Part shown: in pieces, positions 47,455 through 60,600 of the stretch
How positions within the stretch are numbered: position 1 is the first letter of the stretch
Layout: every line of letters starts with the position of its first letter
DNA from: Anthopleura xanthogrammica
Lineage: Eukaryota; Cnidaria; Anthozoa; Actiniaria; Actiniidae
Assembly (NCBI GenBank): GCA_964019055.1
Contig: OZ025217.1
Location: 6,004,557 to 6,068,556, forward strand
Length of the DNA stretch: 64,000 nucleotides
Direction: 5' to 3'
Position numbers and translations under genes: made by a program
Notes under the pieces: model-generated
Databases searched by the model: none
What the model was told of the DNA's origin: nothing
The model's input: the letters and a program-made list of their open reading frames with translations, nothing else

Positions 47455-47596
47455 GATAATTGAACTTCGTGTCGTGCAATTTCGGTCTGATATCAAACTT
47501 GCGATTACAAATCACACTCCCGCTACGCGGTCGTGTGATTTTGTTATCGCGCGTTTGATATCAGACCAAATTGCACTCCACTTAGTTCAATTACCA
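47455..47596. repeat. Hairpin element (GGTCTGATATCAAAC arms)
   Basis: Arms AATTGAAC ... GTGCAATTTCGGTCTGATAT and TGATATCAGACCAAATTGCA ... GTTCAATT around a TCACACTCCCGCTACGCGGT loop. Confidence 0.8.
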
Positions 47597-48660
47597 TTAT
47601 GAATCTAACCTTGTTTCATATCACAACCGATAAAATGTCTCTTGACATAGGGAACATTAATCGATCGGTTGTCATGCATTCAGCCGGTTCATGTTAAGAA
47701 ACCGGAATCGAACTCAATCAAACTCGTTATAATTAGACTTCGATAACAGCCAGCTGAGTTAACAACTAATCGGGCGCGCAAAAGCATTGTCGAAGCATCC
47801 TTCGATCTTGCATGGTTTGAAAATCATTTCTCGAGTATTTTTTTTAGATATATCACAGATGAAATATCACTCTGATTAAGTGTTTGGACTTTTCTGATTT
47901 AAGATGGATTGGATTCAATTGTCAATATAGTTTTCAGGTAGAAAAAAGTGACAGGGTCGGCAATAAAAAATCACAATGGACTGAGATTGGTTAGAAAATT
48001 TATTTTCATTCTGCTGGAGTATAATATTGATCTCGAGTTCAAAATGAAATTATACGTGAATTATTTTCACCGAAGATGAAGTTTCGGAGTATCGGCCAAT
48101 ATTTATGAAAATGCTGTCAATAATTAATCACAATGAATTGTTTTAGTAAAATATTCCACTTGAATACAGGTGTTGTACCATCACGTGCGCATGCCCATAA
48201 TACAGCGTGGGCTGCCTGTGGTTAGATGGCAGAATAAAAAAAAAAACCTTTCCTCTCGGGAATTGACTTTTTTCTCATGTAAAACGATTGTATTGTTCCT
48301 GCCATGCAAGATGGCTGCCGTAACGTGATGGTGCAAAACGTACCTCTATATCAGACAAAAGGCGACTAAGATTCATGACAAAAAAAAAGCGTTTTGGTAT
48401 TATTTCCGCTCTGGCAAACTTTGACAAACCTCATAGTCACCTCTCGACCAGTGAATATCGTCTCATGATCACTGGTCGCTCGACCAATCACAGCGCGCGA
48501 AGTGAAGATGTTCGTTTATTTTCTCGGCTTGGCGAAACTCTATATTCAAGTCAATATTCAAGTCTAGATCTAAAATTATATTATCGTGTGGTAGTCAAAT
48601 AGACACAAAGGAAACAGCTAAACTAAGATCCAATAATATATACTATTTTACAGGTTATTT

Positions 48661-49106
48661 AAGGTGGCTCCAAGGAGTTATTTTTGAGTCACACTTCCCT
48701 TTTTGAATCCGCTTTTAGATACTCTTTAATACTTTAGCTCAATGAATCTGAAATTTGCACCAGATGTTAGACTTGGACGATGTTTTTTTTTATGCTAATC
48801 AGCATTTCGATGACGTCCGTTTCGATAGCAACGATAAACAAACTTTAAAAAAACAATTTTTCCTAAATATCTTTCGAAATCGGTCTACCCGACTCTCGAA
48901 ATGCGAATAATTACACCATAACTGACACAATGTAGCACAGTAAATGGAAAAGTTTTAAGAAAAGTTATCCGTTTAATTTAGAATAAATTATTTCAAAAAT
49001 GTATCAGCGATTTGAGATTCATTGAGCTAAAGTAAGAGTATGTATTAGCGGATTCAAAAAGGGAAGTATGACTCAAAAATATCTCCTATATAGGAGCGAC
49101 CTTAAA
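48661..49106. repeat. 446-bp inverted-repeat element
   Basis: AAGGTGGCTCCAAGGAGTTA at the left; the right end reads TATAGGAGCGACCTT. The arms extend about 100 bp (CCCTTTTTGAATCCGC; TTAGCTCAATGAATCT). The interior has no frame of note. Confidence 0.8.
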
Positions 49107-49437
49107 ACCACTCTAATAATGCCATTAATTATGAAGTTCGATCCCCTGTGACTTTAAGTACTTGTCTCTAGTCCGGGTAGCTTTAGCTAGTCTAAATATC
49201 CTTAATTAAAAAACGGAGACTAAAGATGGAGAGAGAGGGAGGGAGGGGTGGGGTAGGGATAAATTGAAGGACGGCAATGTGTCGCTTACTCTCTTTTTAA
49301 TACTAAACTAAAATTAGCATTGCTTGCATGGAGCTATCGACGTTAAATATCGGCCTTAAAATACTTACACTAAACAAATACTGAGACTTCTTTCTCAGCA
49401 CCTGTGGTAAGGCTTCTATGCCACACTTGGGACTTAC

Positions 49438-49502
49438 CTTAGAAAGAACATGGTGAGAAGTACTTGTATAAGGACTCTTTCAAACGTATCTGAGAAGTAT
49501 AT
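49438..49502 (-). other. Candidate exon of unknown membership
   Basis: A strong acceptor (TTATCCTTTGCAG) and a strong donor (AAG|GTAAGT) bracket 65 nt. In phase 0 it reads IYFSDTFERVLIQVLLTMFF, a possible membrane segment. It could belong to the gene starting at 52129 or be an untranslated exon of the giant receptor; the phase does not fit the 51554 donor directly. Confidence 0.3.
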
Positions 49503-50799
49503 CTGCAAAGGATAAGGATTGAAATGGCTTTTTAGTTCAATCTGATAAAAAAGAAGAAAGAAGATTGTTGTGTGGAAAATAATATTGGCCGAACAGATAA
49601 TATCATGTAATAACCTGCTAGAGAGTTACTCGTGTGATAACCAAAATTAAAATTTGGTAAAAAAATCTTGTACTTATAATAGAATTATTCAGTGAAATAT
49701 GAGAGAGTTTTTTTAAAAAAAAGCTTGTTTTTCTGCTTTTCTTATCAATTATTAATCCCATGACCATCCGTTTTGAGAAGGAAACAAAGCCAACAAGCCG
49801 CTAAGAAGGGAAATGGGACATAATTATATTCTGTTGGAGGTTGGCTCTTGAATTGCTTTTATTCATTAGTATAGGATTAAGAAAGTTATCTTTTCTTTTC
49901 TCTTTTCTTTCTTTCTTTCTTTCTTTCTATTCTTTTTTTCTTTCTTTCTTTCTTTCTTTTTCTTTACTTTCTTTCACTCATGATATCTGGGTGGAGTAGG
50001 ATTGTAGTATCCAGGAAACGAAACGAATATTGTGTTTCAAAACAGGGGAATTCTAACCAGGCCAGTATTTTATAGTTTATTTGTAACATATTTGAATAAG
50101 TAAAAAGCTAAGTCATGCGCAAGCCCAATGGATATGATAGTATTATATAGTGTTGACCAGTTTGAGCATGAGATACACCTGCACAGCACACCACACTCAT
50201 CACATTCTGTTATGGAGGCTTTGCACCAACACGTGCCGGCGGCCATGTAAGATTGCAGAAACAATGAGAAAGAAATAATCTATTTATAATCTATTTCGTA
50301 CGAATTTAGGTTTTTCATCTTCCTGTTATCAGCCTACTGCGTGCCGACCAGTTAATGACCTTGTTTGTTCACTTCGGTAAAACACATTTCACAGAGGACA
50401 GACTTAAGTTAATTTTTCCGATAAAGATTAAAATATAGAGCAGCTGGCGGTAGTTCAGGGTTGCGCATGCGCCGTTCATTAACGTGACATAACCGCTACT
50501 TTACTTGTTATTTAGTGCGCTAAAGCTGCAGCTTTACTCATTGAATAACCCGTGAAATAATTAGTAGACTAATCACGAGGTAGATCTTATTTCCATTGTT
50601 ATATTTTGTGTCTATTTGACTTTTACACTCAATTTATATATCAAGTAATTGTTGGTTAACGGGTCAAGTAAAATCACTCTAACCCAGACGTCTAAAATTT
50701 AAAATAACAGACACTTATTTAAATTTGCACATTTAAGATTTGCAGTATTACAGCATTACAACTTTAGCACTACAACTTACCTTTACATATCTTTCTTTT

Positions 50800-50945
50800 A
50801 GAGCAGATTTCGTACGACTGCATGTGAAAAGCTCACGGCACGAACGCGGTCGAGACCAAAAGTCAACCAAACAAAACACATCACGGTCGTGGCATGGCAC
50901 TCACACGGCACTTAACTTTTCGCAGTCATACGAAATCTGCTCTGA
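50800..50945. repeat. MITE family 'P2', copy 3
   Basis: Best-preserved ends: AGAGCAGATTTCGTACGACT on the left and CAGTCATACGAAATCTGCTC on the right. Confidence 0.8.
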
Positions 50946-51553
50946 GTATTTATACGTTTGTCTCACGATTGAGAATAGGGTGTTTTGTGAAAAGAACATC
51001 GACGTTTCGACTGCAGTCTGGATTATTAACTCATATCTCGATGTTGTGAACGGGGTATAGGAAATTCAAAATGAGCTGATAATCATTATTTTACAGTTTT
51101 TCGACCGAATGCCCTCCCCCCCCAAAAAAAAGAATTATGGTGGACTGTTAGAAAGAAAATTTATAAGGGTTTTGGCACACTGATAGTAGCAATGAGTGGG
51201 AAATAATGGAAATCTCCTATTTAAAATTTCTTTCATTGTTCATCAGTCTTTTCCAATATCAGACGTCAAACCTTCTCTGTTCCAATATCAAAACTACGAA
51301 ACTAATAAGTTGATATTTGATCACTGAACAAATTATAAAGTTCAGTTGTTTGCTCAATCTAGTTTTCCTTAATAAAAAAGGGCCTTCATGTAGACAAATG
51401 AAGAGAACGCTAACAGTCAGTGTCGGCAAATATTTAATGAGAAGATCGAGAACTTAATAAATATAAAAACGAAAAATACAAGTGCAAAGGAAGAAGCTGT
51501 CTATATTGAATAATGTTTCATTACTATCACCTATAGTAACAGCTAATACTTAC

Positions 51554-52129
51554 TCAGACCGATTATTAACTTACTAAACATAGTAATTGACTCGAAAACC
51601 TCATAATATGGCTCTACGGGAACTGAAGTGCTGTTTTTAGAAATGTTGATTGTCAAATTTCAATATAGCTTGAATTTGAAAACTCCGGCTTATCGCGAAC
51701 AAAAACCCGTATAAAAACAGAAGCATGAAGGAGCATTCGATTCGATACCCATGTTAAGAAGCTATTGTACGGTTTATGGTAAACACATGAACGAAATAAT
51801 GAAAGTTATTAATGTCCACTTTTATCTATAAACTCAAATATCCAACGTGATATTCAAAAAGATTACTATACATTTGAAAACTTGTAACTGAGTAAAGTTG
51901 ATTTTGGTTATAGACATGTAATATACAAACTCAAACGATCTTCCTCACAAATTATGTTGACAATGTTTAAAATATTCCTTGTGGAAACCAGTAGAGAAAA
52001 CCTACTTTCCCTAAAGAAGTTCAGTATATTCATATTCTTACCTCCAGCAGTGGACCTAACCAAACTACCAATTATTTTTTGGGACCATTTTCCAGTGTAA
52101 ACCTCGAGTACTGCCTCTCCATAAATCAT
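51554..52129 (-). CDS. First two coding exons of an unidentified gene (partial model)
   Basis: ATG at 52129 opens an 88-nt exon (GEAVLEVYTGKWSQKIIGSLV...) with a canonical donor AG|GTAAGA at 52042/52041. A second exon (51622-51554) continues in phase 1 (PYYEVFESITMFSKLIIGL) and ends at a GTAAGT donor, again leaving one base. The pieces are amphipathic and hydrophobic; I do not recognise the family and could not connect further exons securely. The start lies about 600 bp downstream of the EFL1 stop on the same strand and just after an E2F-type palindrome. Confidence 0.45.
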
Positions 52130-52135
52130 GATAAC

Positions 52136-52147
52136 TTTGGCGCCAAA
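52136..52147. promoter_or_regulatory. Palindromic E2F-type site (TTTGGCGCCAAA)
   Basis: A perfect 12-bp match to the palindromic E2F consensus, 6 bp upstream of the ATG at 52129 and next to a GCGCGCGCGCG tract, in an otherwise AT-rich, CpG-poor stretch. This suggests a cell-cycle-regulated promoter for the minus-strand gene. Confidence 0.5.
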
Positions 52148-52723
52148 ACAGCGCGCGCGCGTCGAAACTAAATACCGTAAACATTTTCATTGGTTGCCAT
52201 GTCGACCTCGCCTGGTCGCAAGTTTAGTATTTTGTTGATAATAAATATTTTTTTACATGGTATATATTCATCAACATAAGGTTTGTTTTAAACAAATATA
52301 CTAATTTTTCTTTGCTGACGAGATATATAAATTTCAGGCTCCTACATTTCTATTTTCACATTTCTTTAGCAAAGACGTGTAAAAAATGAAAAATTCGAAA
52401 AAAGATTGAAAATTGTAGATTTTTATTTTCAGCCTTTTTGCTGCCTTTTGATTGTTTTTGTTTCTTTATTCTTTTTTTTTCTAGTTTTCTTCTTCGTTCT
52501 TTATTTCTCCTTTATTTTTATTTTTCATCCTGGCTGATGTTTCATTAACATATTTGTCAACTTTTTGATAAATGATTCTCTCAGATAAATCAATTAACCG
52601 ATTTTGAGAGTTAAAGGAAATGAATTCACACATAATTGCCATTGATAACTACAAGTTCAAATTTTATTTAGACAACATATTATCTTAATATATTAATTCA
52701 AACAATATTTCGAGCTGGACGAA

Positions 52724-54550
52724 TTACTTCTTGAGAGTTCTTTGTTTTTCAGCATGTTCCACTGTTTTCTCTTCAACATAAAGACCTTTTCTACGCCTCA
52801 CACTGTTCATGTATTTACGTGCTTGGTTCTCTGAGTCAGCCTTCGCTCCAAAGTGCATATATTCTTCTTCTGTGGTAGGAACCCAGTACGGGTCTATGTC
52901 AACAACCTGTGGAGATAATGGACAAAAATAGCAGTTGTATATCATGTTAATTAAAATTAGACGGCAAAAAGTTGATCTATTCAAGAGCTTTTAGACTAGA
53001 ATTAAACGGCAAATCTTTTTAAAATATTCACAAAACCCCAATAAAAGGATGAATTAGAGTTCACTTCACTAGAGGAATTGAGGAGCTGGATTTGAGATAT
53101 CCCATCCACCCGGCGACCATAATATTGAGTTTGTTGTCATGGTTTCAGTAACTAGGGGCAGTCGGCACCAGCAATGAAACATAATTCTCCTTTCAATGTC
53201 TTATAAGAAGTAACAAGATGCAGCCCGGGTTCGATTCCCGTGCGCGGTGTCGTTCGTATGTTAGTAGAGTTGTTTGTTGGTTCTCTCCTGTGCTTTGAGG
53301 GCTTTTCTTCGGGTTCTCCGGTTTTCCTCCCTCCGCAAAAATCAACTACTAAATTCCAATTTGATCTAGTATCGAAAGCTTATTTTAAAAACTACAGTAA
53401 ACTTGAGTCTCTGCCTCGAGAGACTGAGCAATCATTCCCTGCATGATCGACGTAAAATAAATTTACATTTTTTAACTTACTCACCTCCCAGTGGCTAAAC
53501 ACTAACTGCGGATTGGCCAAACCACTTGTTCGCTTACGAATCTCCTCTGAGAACCCGAAACTCTCAGCCACCGGCAACACAGCCTCCACGTCAAACACAT
53601 CCGATCCTTCCATCATCTCTTCACTCAACACTCGTCCTTCTCGCTTCCCTATAACTGCATACATCCTACCCAATACCTCTGCAGTAGCTTGGATATGACA
53701 GGTGTACATCGCGGCCATAAGGCGCATAGGTTGAAGATGGAAGGCGCGCCTGCAACCTTCTTTGACAGCGGACATGATTTGGCCGGACATTGGACCAAAT
53801 CTATTGAAATTATTTCCTTGACCCAAAAAATTAGTTGAAATCTTGTCTCTGTTTTCTTTGGTGTTGGTCTCGCTCCGTTCTTCTGAATCACCTTCTTCTT
53901 CTGGACTTGATCTATCACCTTCAGTAGGCGTCGTTTTTTCATCGGAATTGACATTTCTTTGGTCTCTCTCGTGTAGTAAGATGCTCGGCTGCTCCTTCGA
54001 ATCGTCCATCGAAGTTTCCTTTTCTTTTATGTTAGAGGGCATTTCACCACCGTTTCCATCTACATATAATGACAATCCGGAATCTTCTTCTTTAGAACTT
54101 CCATTTTCTAAAACCGTACTTTCTCTGCTAAAACTAGTAGTTTCATCAGGGTTCAAACCGGTTTGTTCAGCTGTACAGGTATTTTCATTACCTGTTTTTC
54201 TTGTTTCGGATGGTTGATCAATAAGTATTTTCTCTATAACGAAGCACACGCCCATAAGAGGTTCTTCACACAAAGGTCCTGCTAAAGTGGCCAACTGAAA
54301 ACCACTTAGAATGCTGTTATCGTGATTTTTATAACAACCATCATTTATCTTGTTAGCTGAAGAAGAAAAACATTTGATATTTTATTAATAAGGTTACGAA
54401 TTTCTATATATCCAGCTGATCTAAAATAAATTGAGATTTTCAGGAGAGGTTTTTGATATTTCGTACACATTTACCATATCCATCATCGAGCGGAAAAATA
54501 ATTGGCGCATTTGATCATATTCACATGCGAATTTGCGCCTTAGAAGTATT

Positions 54551-54607
<57 letters not shown>

Positions 54608-57600
54608 GCATCATCAGCAGCAGCAGCAGCATCATCATATTATTATTAATATTATTAAATTAAATATAGAAATAATGGATGTGAAAAAGGAGGCGAGATA
54701 GTGAGTAAAATGTAAGGGGAGGTTCTTATGACTATGAAACGCTCACAGTAACGTCACTGTCACGACACGGTACTGACAACACCTGTTGAACCAATCAGTG
54801 TGCGCGATTTGTATTTATCCTAACAGAATACGCGGTCACGGTGCTTTCACATTCACAGCACGGATCAAAGTTTTCACAGTCATACAAAATGGTCTTTAAT
54901 AAACACAACCATACCTTCTTCCCACACTGATGGCCGTTCGTAATCAGGTATCCTATTCAACAATATGTTTGGTCCAGCACGCCTGGGACCAAACGCCCAG
55001 ATATTATCAATGACATCTTCCCATTCAGTCCCTGCTTCATTAAATAACTCTTTCAACTTGTCATAAAACTCAAGTATTTTTTCACTGGACTTGCTGCTCA
55101 TCTGTGATGTATTCTTTCTTTTCTCTAGATTGGTGCTACCGGAACCGGAAGTTAAATCTTTGATAACTTCGGTTTTTGTTTCGAGGAAGCTAGTGACATT
55201 CTCAGGGAGCGGTATGGCTCGAATATGGATGGTACATTGCTTGTTAGCTGTTGTAATTTCAACCAAGGTTTTGTCCTTATTCACGACATTCTTAGACGTA
55301 TCGTAGCTTGCCTCTGACAGGAATTGCTTCGCTGGTTGTGGTGGTAAGTCTCCTGTTGAAGAAGCATAGTGTTACTCAAAGAGATCTTCAGTTTATAGAC
55401 ACCTTGCATATAACATCAAAGCAGCTCAAAGTGGAGGATAAAATAAACGAATTTCAATCTTCTGAGAATAGGAAACCTATGGTCTTGTCGTCCAAATTGA
55501 GCTGCATTCCGACGTGCTGCAATAATATTAATTCAAAAATAAAATAAAAATGCTATTGACAGCATTCTACACAAAACGAGTCTCCTGCTGATAAAAAAAT
55601 GAGTCTGCAGTCAAGAAACACAGCGGTCATTTTAAGAAAATGCAAAGTTAGTACCCGACATAAAAGGCGGGAAAAGATCACATGAACGTACCTGTAATAG
55701 CCTCTTTAACCATATCTACTGTAGGTGGTAACACAACAGTTTCCCGGAATGGTATTATAGGGGCAGATACATTGAATGGAACACAAGCAAATCGTTCTTT
55801 GAGGTCAGCTATGCATCTCTCCAAATGAACCTCACCGGCAGCTATGATCACGTGCTCACCTTTGTCAATAAGAAGAAACCATTATGATCAAACACGAACT
55901 TTTATTGTTAATTTAGATAAAATAGAAATAAAAAAATAGCGAATTTCATATGAGGGGAAAATTGAGGCGAATAGCTCCCTTCACAGTTCCCTGCGCCATC
56001 TTGAAAGGTAGCTGTGCCTTTGCATCGAACGCAGCGAGACATGAGGCGACCTTGCAATGATAGAGAACTTTTATAAAACCTTGAACAATTATTCACATGT
56101 CTCTATCTCTTGGAGGTCATCTCATGTCTCGCTTCGATGCAAAGGCACGGCTACCTTTCAAGATGGCGCAGGTAAATGTGAAGTGGAATATTCGTACCAT
56201 GAAATGGTCAAGTAAGGGTTATGCCATGTGCCTGCACAGTATACCGAGCATTTCCAGGCATGCGAAAACCACTCTAAAGACATTACAACTATGCCCACTA
56301 TCAAATCACAATGCTTGGATGTACACTGAAGTTATTTCAAAAGTTAAGGTTACCATGCGATAAACCCATACGAAATCTATTCAAGGCAAGATTCCCCTTA
56401 TCCTGCTCAGTTGCAGGTCTTTTTGACCTTGTGGCTTAATTTAGCCTACCGCTCAGCCCTATTGATTGGAAGAAAAATAACCTCTGCAAACAGGTTAGAT
56501 TCCCCTATATTACATACCTGTGTTTTGAACAAGAGTTTCCACACATGGGTCAGCCTGGTTCAATAGTCTCATTCCTCGAGCTAACGCAGGCATATCTGCA
56601 TAATGTACGGGTTCCACAGCCACGCGAACGATTGGTCTTGCTTCCATGTGAAGCGCTGTAAACGAGGGACACAAGGCCGTGCTCGCAATAGTGGCTGACT
56701 TTAGCACATGGTTCTGTAGACCGCCAATACCCAGCACGTTCCCAGCAGGTACAGAATCGAGAGCTTCTAGTTCTCGTCCCATCAGGAGATACAGATCGTC
56801 TACTGTGAATAACGCCACGTGCTGGTTGGTTCCCCTGTCGACGGACTTGGCCACGAATAAGCCTTCGTCCTTGAGGTCTGAGTTGCTTTGGAAATCAGAA
56901 TATTTTTATCAGCTAGACTGTTACAGAGTCAAACTTCTATTAAGCGGCCGCCTTCAAGGAATCGCACAGTGGCGCTATATGCATGTCGGTCAGACACTTA
57001 AAACTTTATGGAAGCCCCCCATTACCTCTGTTCGAAATTACAATATATATTTTGTTGAAAGGATTCTAAAAAAAAAAAGTTGAGTTAGATTTTTTTCCCT
57101 CCAGTATTTACGTGGCTACGATACAAGTTGTCCCTTTCGTTAGAATTTTTCCTTACCCCAGGTAGCCCACTACTACAATTTACCATTCGCCCTACCCCAT
57201 CCTCTTTGGATCTCTCTATAGCAAGTGCAAAGATAGAGCAGATTTTATATGAGTGTGAAAAGTAACGGCACACCGGCGGCGCGGACACAGCACCGAATGT
57301 TGAATGTTTTCATACACGGCACGGCACTGACACGGTCACGGCAAGGCTATACGGTGCGGTGCAGTGCGGTGCGAATGTCAAATGTTTTCATACATGGCAC
57401 GGCACTGACACGGTCACGGCAAGACGCGGTCCATGCCGTAAGTTTTTCATAGTCATATGAGAAAATGCTCTAATTCTTACTTTGTTAGGGAAGCATCTTG
57501 GGTGTAATTGTTTAGGGGTTGAAGGTCTTCTTCTTTAAGGGAACCAGGGTCATGTTTGGGACCCAGTACGTATAAAGTCTTTCCTTTTCGGATCGTCCCA

Positions 57601-60600
57601 CTATACACCCTTGCGAAGGCCATAAAGTGAGTCTTAGGTAAAGATGCTTCTTGGTCATCCTCGGGTGTTTTGTGCGTTATCTCCAGGATTGTTGTCTGTG
57701 TTGTCGGATCATCGCTAGCAGTAGTTTTGTTGGCTTGGTTTGACAACATTTCGGCGTGTTTCTGACGAGCTCGTTCTCTGCGCAGTGCGATTTCTTCTTG
57801 CGTCAAAGGTCTGGTGGCAAATAATGTTAATAAGATTGTTAAAGGATGATGGTAGTCATGAATCAATGATGATGGTGTTGGTGATGATGAGGATAGTGAT
57901 GGTGATGGTGATGATGAGGATAGTGATGGTGATGGTGATGATGAGGATAGTGATGGTGTTGGTGATGATGAGGATAGTGATGGTGATGGTGATGATGAGG
58001 ATAGTGATGGTGTTGGTGATGATGAGGATAGTGATGGTGATGATGATAGCAACCTATAAAACTTCCCATAATTACTAACTGCATATGGAAAAACCATAGA
58101 GAAATGCATAATTAAGAAATTCTCGCCTTTTTAGAAATTATATCATATAAGGATGTTCTCAATTAGCAAAAAAACAAACCACAAGATAGTAAAACGCCTC
58201 TTGTGGTCCGTGAGTTATTCGTACCGTTTTTTGTGCTTGGGCAACAATCGGTCGTCTACAGGAAACATCTTGGAGACGAAAACGATAACTGGAGCATTTT
58301 CATCTGATCTACACGCCAAGAAATCTGTAAAAATTGAAAAAAATAAATATTATGTACAACGCAGATAGATATGGCAGAATTTAATTTGTTTGAACTGATT
58401 TGCTTTCTGATGCATCCTCAGCATTACGGAAAAAATTAAGTTTGTTCCTCCCGACCCATTTTCCTTGTCATCAGCTGTTTCATGAAGCACAATTTTTTCC
58501 TTCCTTCCTGTTGTGTATTTCCTTCTTTCCTCATTTATTTCTTCTTCATATAATTTCTTTTTGTAATTCTTTATTTATTCCTATTTATTCTTTTACTCTT
58601 TCAGTTTCTCTTTTTCCATCCCTCCCTTCTTTCCCTCATTTGCCTTCGCTTCTTCTTATCTAACCCACGAAGTTTGATGTCTTGTTTGCCAACTAACATT
58701 TTGACGGCTATCAATCAAAGAACTAAACTAGAAAAATTCCAGTTTTAAGGGAGATTTTGGACTGAATTAAGGATTTTAATCCTCTAATCCTCTAAAATAT
58801 TTAATTCACTCTAAAATTTCTCACTCAAATGTAATTTTTCTTGTTTATTTCTTTGATTGACAGCCGTCGAAATGCTAGTTGGCAAACGAGACATCAAACT
58901 TCGGGTATCGCACTTCAACGATAAATGGTCGTAAACAAAGAGACTACAAGGCAGTAAGCCAAAAACATATACCCTTTATGCCACGCACCTTGTTTAAGAT
59001 TTTTGGCTTCCTGTGGTAACGAATCAAATGTTCTTAACCCGCTACACATGAGCTTCTCAACCCTCTCTTCAACCATCTGAAGTGGGCTGGGAAGTTTCTT
59101 AACCACCATGGACAGAAGTGCTGAAGACAACGGTAACCACTGACCAAGGATAGCGTGGATGCAGACACGTGGGTCTGTGCTGCGACAGTCACGTGCTGAA
59201 AGCTTCAGGTTAAGTGACTTCACAATCTGTTCCGTCTTTATATCATCTCTAAAACAAAATAATATTTCAATTGGCTGCTAAAGGCTTAGGTCATGGGTTG
59301 ATCCCTGGATCAACTATCATGTCAGTTGAAATGCTTATTGGTTCTCTCTTGTGCTGCAAGGGGTTTTCTTCAGATTTTCTGGTTATTCTCCCTCTAAATT
59401 CCAATAAACCTTGGTTTGTTTTCCCATTACAGTCCACATGTCATTCTCTTCAGAATAAGATTCTTTGTTTGAGGTTTATCCATATTTATGTGTCTTCTTA
59501 TGTGCAACCGTTAAACAAAGAAATGATACTCAAGGGAATGAAACGTGGTCTGAAATGGGACAACAAACCGCCAAAGCTAAAAAGGTCTATTCGATCTGGC
59601 ATCAAGTCCTTTAGACACGAGCCTCTGGCTGGGAAGACTGACTAATCACTCCCTGTGTGATCGTCGTAAGATAAAACCTATTACAGATAAGCAAGCTAAC
59701 CTTCTCATAACAGCTTCATAAATGGCCCAAATATTCTGCAGCACAAACTGCACGAAGAGAGGCTTTTTCCCTTTGCTCTGCGCTTTCTTGAAAATTCTCT
59801 TGCTTTTCGTATCAAGATAGAAATCACCCCAAAGTGTCTTTCGCAGGATCTCGGCATTCAAACCAAGCTTCTTGGAATAAATGGCCACAAAATCATTGAT
59901 GCTAAATTAGAGAATATTATACAAAGCGTTATTCACTATTATTATTATTATTATTATTCATTATTATTATTACTATTCACAGAGGATTGCTCCAACATTG
60001 TCTGTCTTACTGTCGTACCAGTCATTCGTTTACGATCGAAATTCAAATTCTCCCAAACCAAATATTAATGTTGCAATTTGGAACTTGAAATTTTTAAATT
60101 GTAATTCGTAAACTGAAAATTGCAGCTTGTATTTCAAAAACTGCTATTCACTCTACAGTGTAGCTTGAAAATAGTTCCTACAGTATAAGTAATAGAATAA
60201 CTTATAAATACCCCTGACCACTTTTTTAATTTTCAAATACTATAAATTTTCAGCTTACAAATTGCGACTTAAAAATTTCCAGTTCCAACAGAAGTTGAAA
60301 CATTGCCCAATCAAATTGCAACATTGGTATTTGGTTTGGGAGAATTGGAATTTCTTGTACAACTGTACATGTAAGCCTGGAATCGGAGTCGGAAGCACGC
60401 GAATTCATGTGTGGCTGATTGCAAGTGAAAACCACTCATCATAAGCATAAGCCATTAAAAGCCAAGCAAAAGAAAATCCTTCGATCCTTCCGAATCCACT
60501 TCTAGCTGATGCACTTCTGACTCAGATTCTGACTCCGACTTCCATTTCGTCACAAATAAAATCCAGGCTTTGGTGCATGCAAGTACAACTGATTTTTTCT

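Larger units (their letters stand above)
39974..51553. other. Gene-poor stretch: hairpin elements and simple repeats
   Basis: No exon is supported apart from the candidate at 49438-49502. It holds (TA)n near 41.57 and 41.85 kb, an (AAAG)n run at 43.04-43.09 kb, a (CTTT)n run at 49.90-49.97 kb, a 108-bp tandem array and several inverted-repeat elements listed separately. Untranslated first exon(s) and the promoter of the giant receptor should lie here. Confidence 0.5.

Noticed and set aside
57811..58109. N-terminal extension of the EFL1 exon with Ser-Pro repeats
   Set aside because: It is the 27-bp minisatellite upstream of a good acceptor at 57811; skipping it joins the flanking exons in frame.
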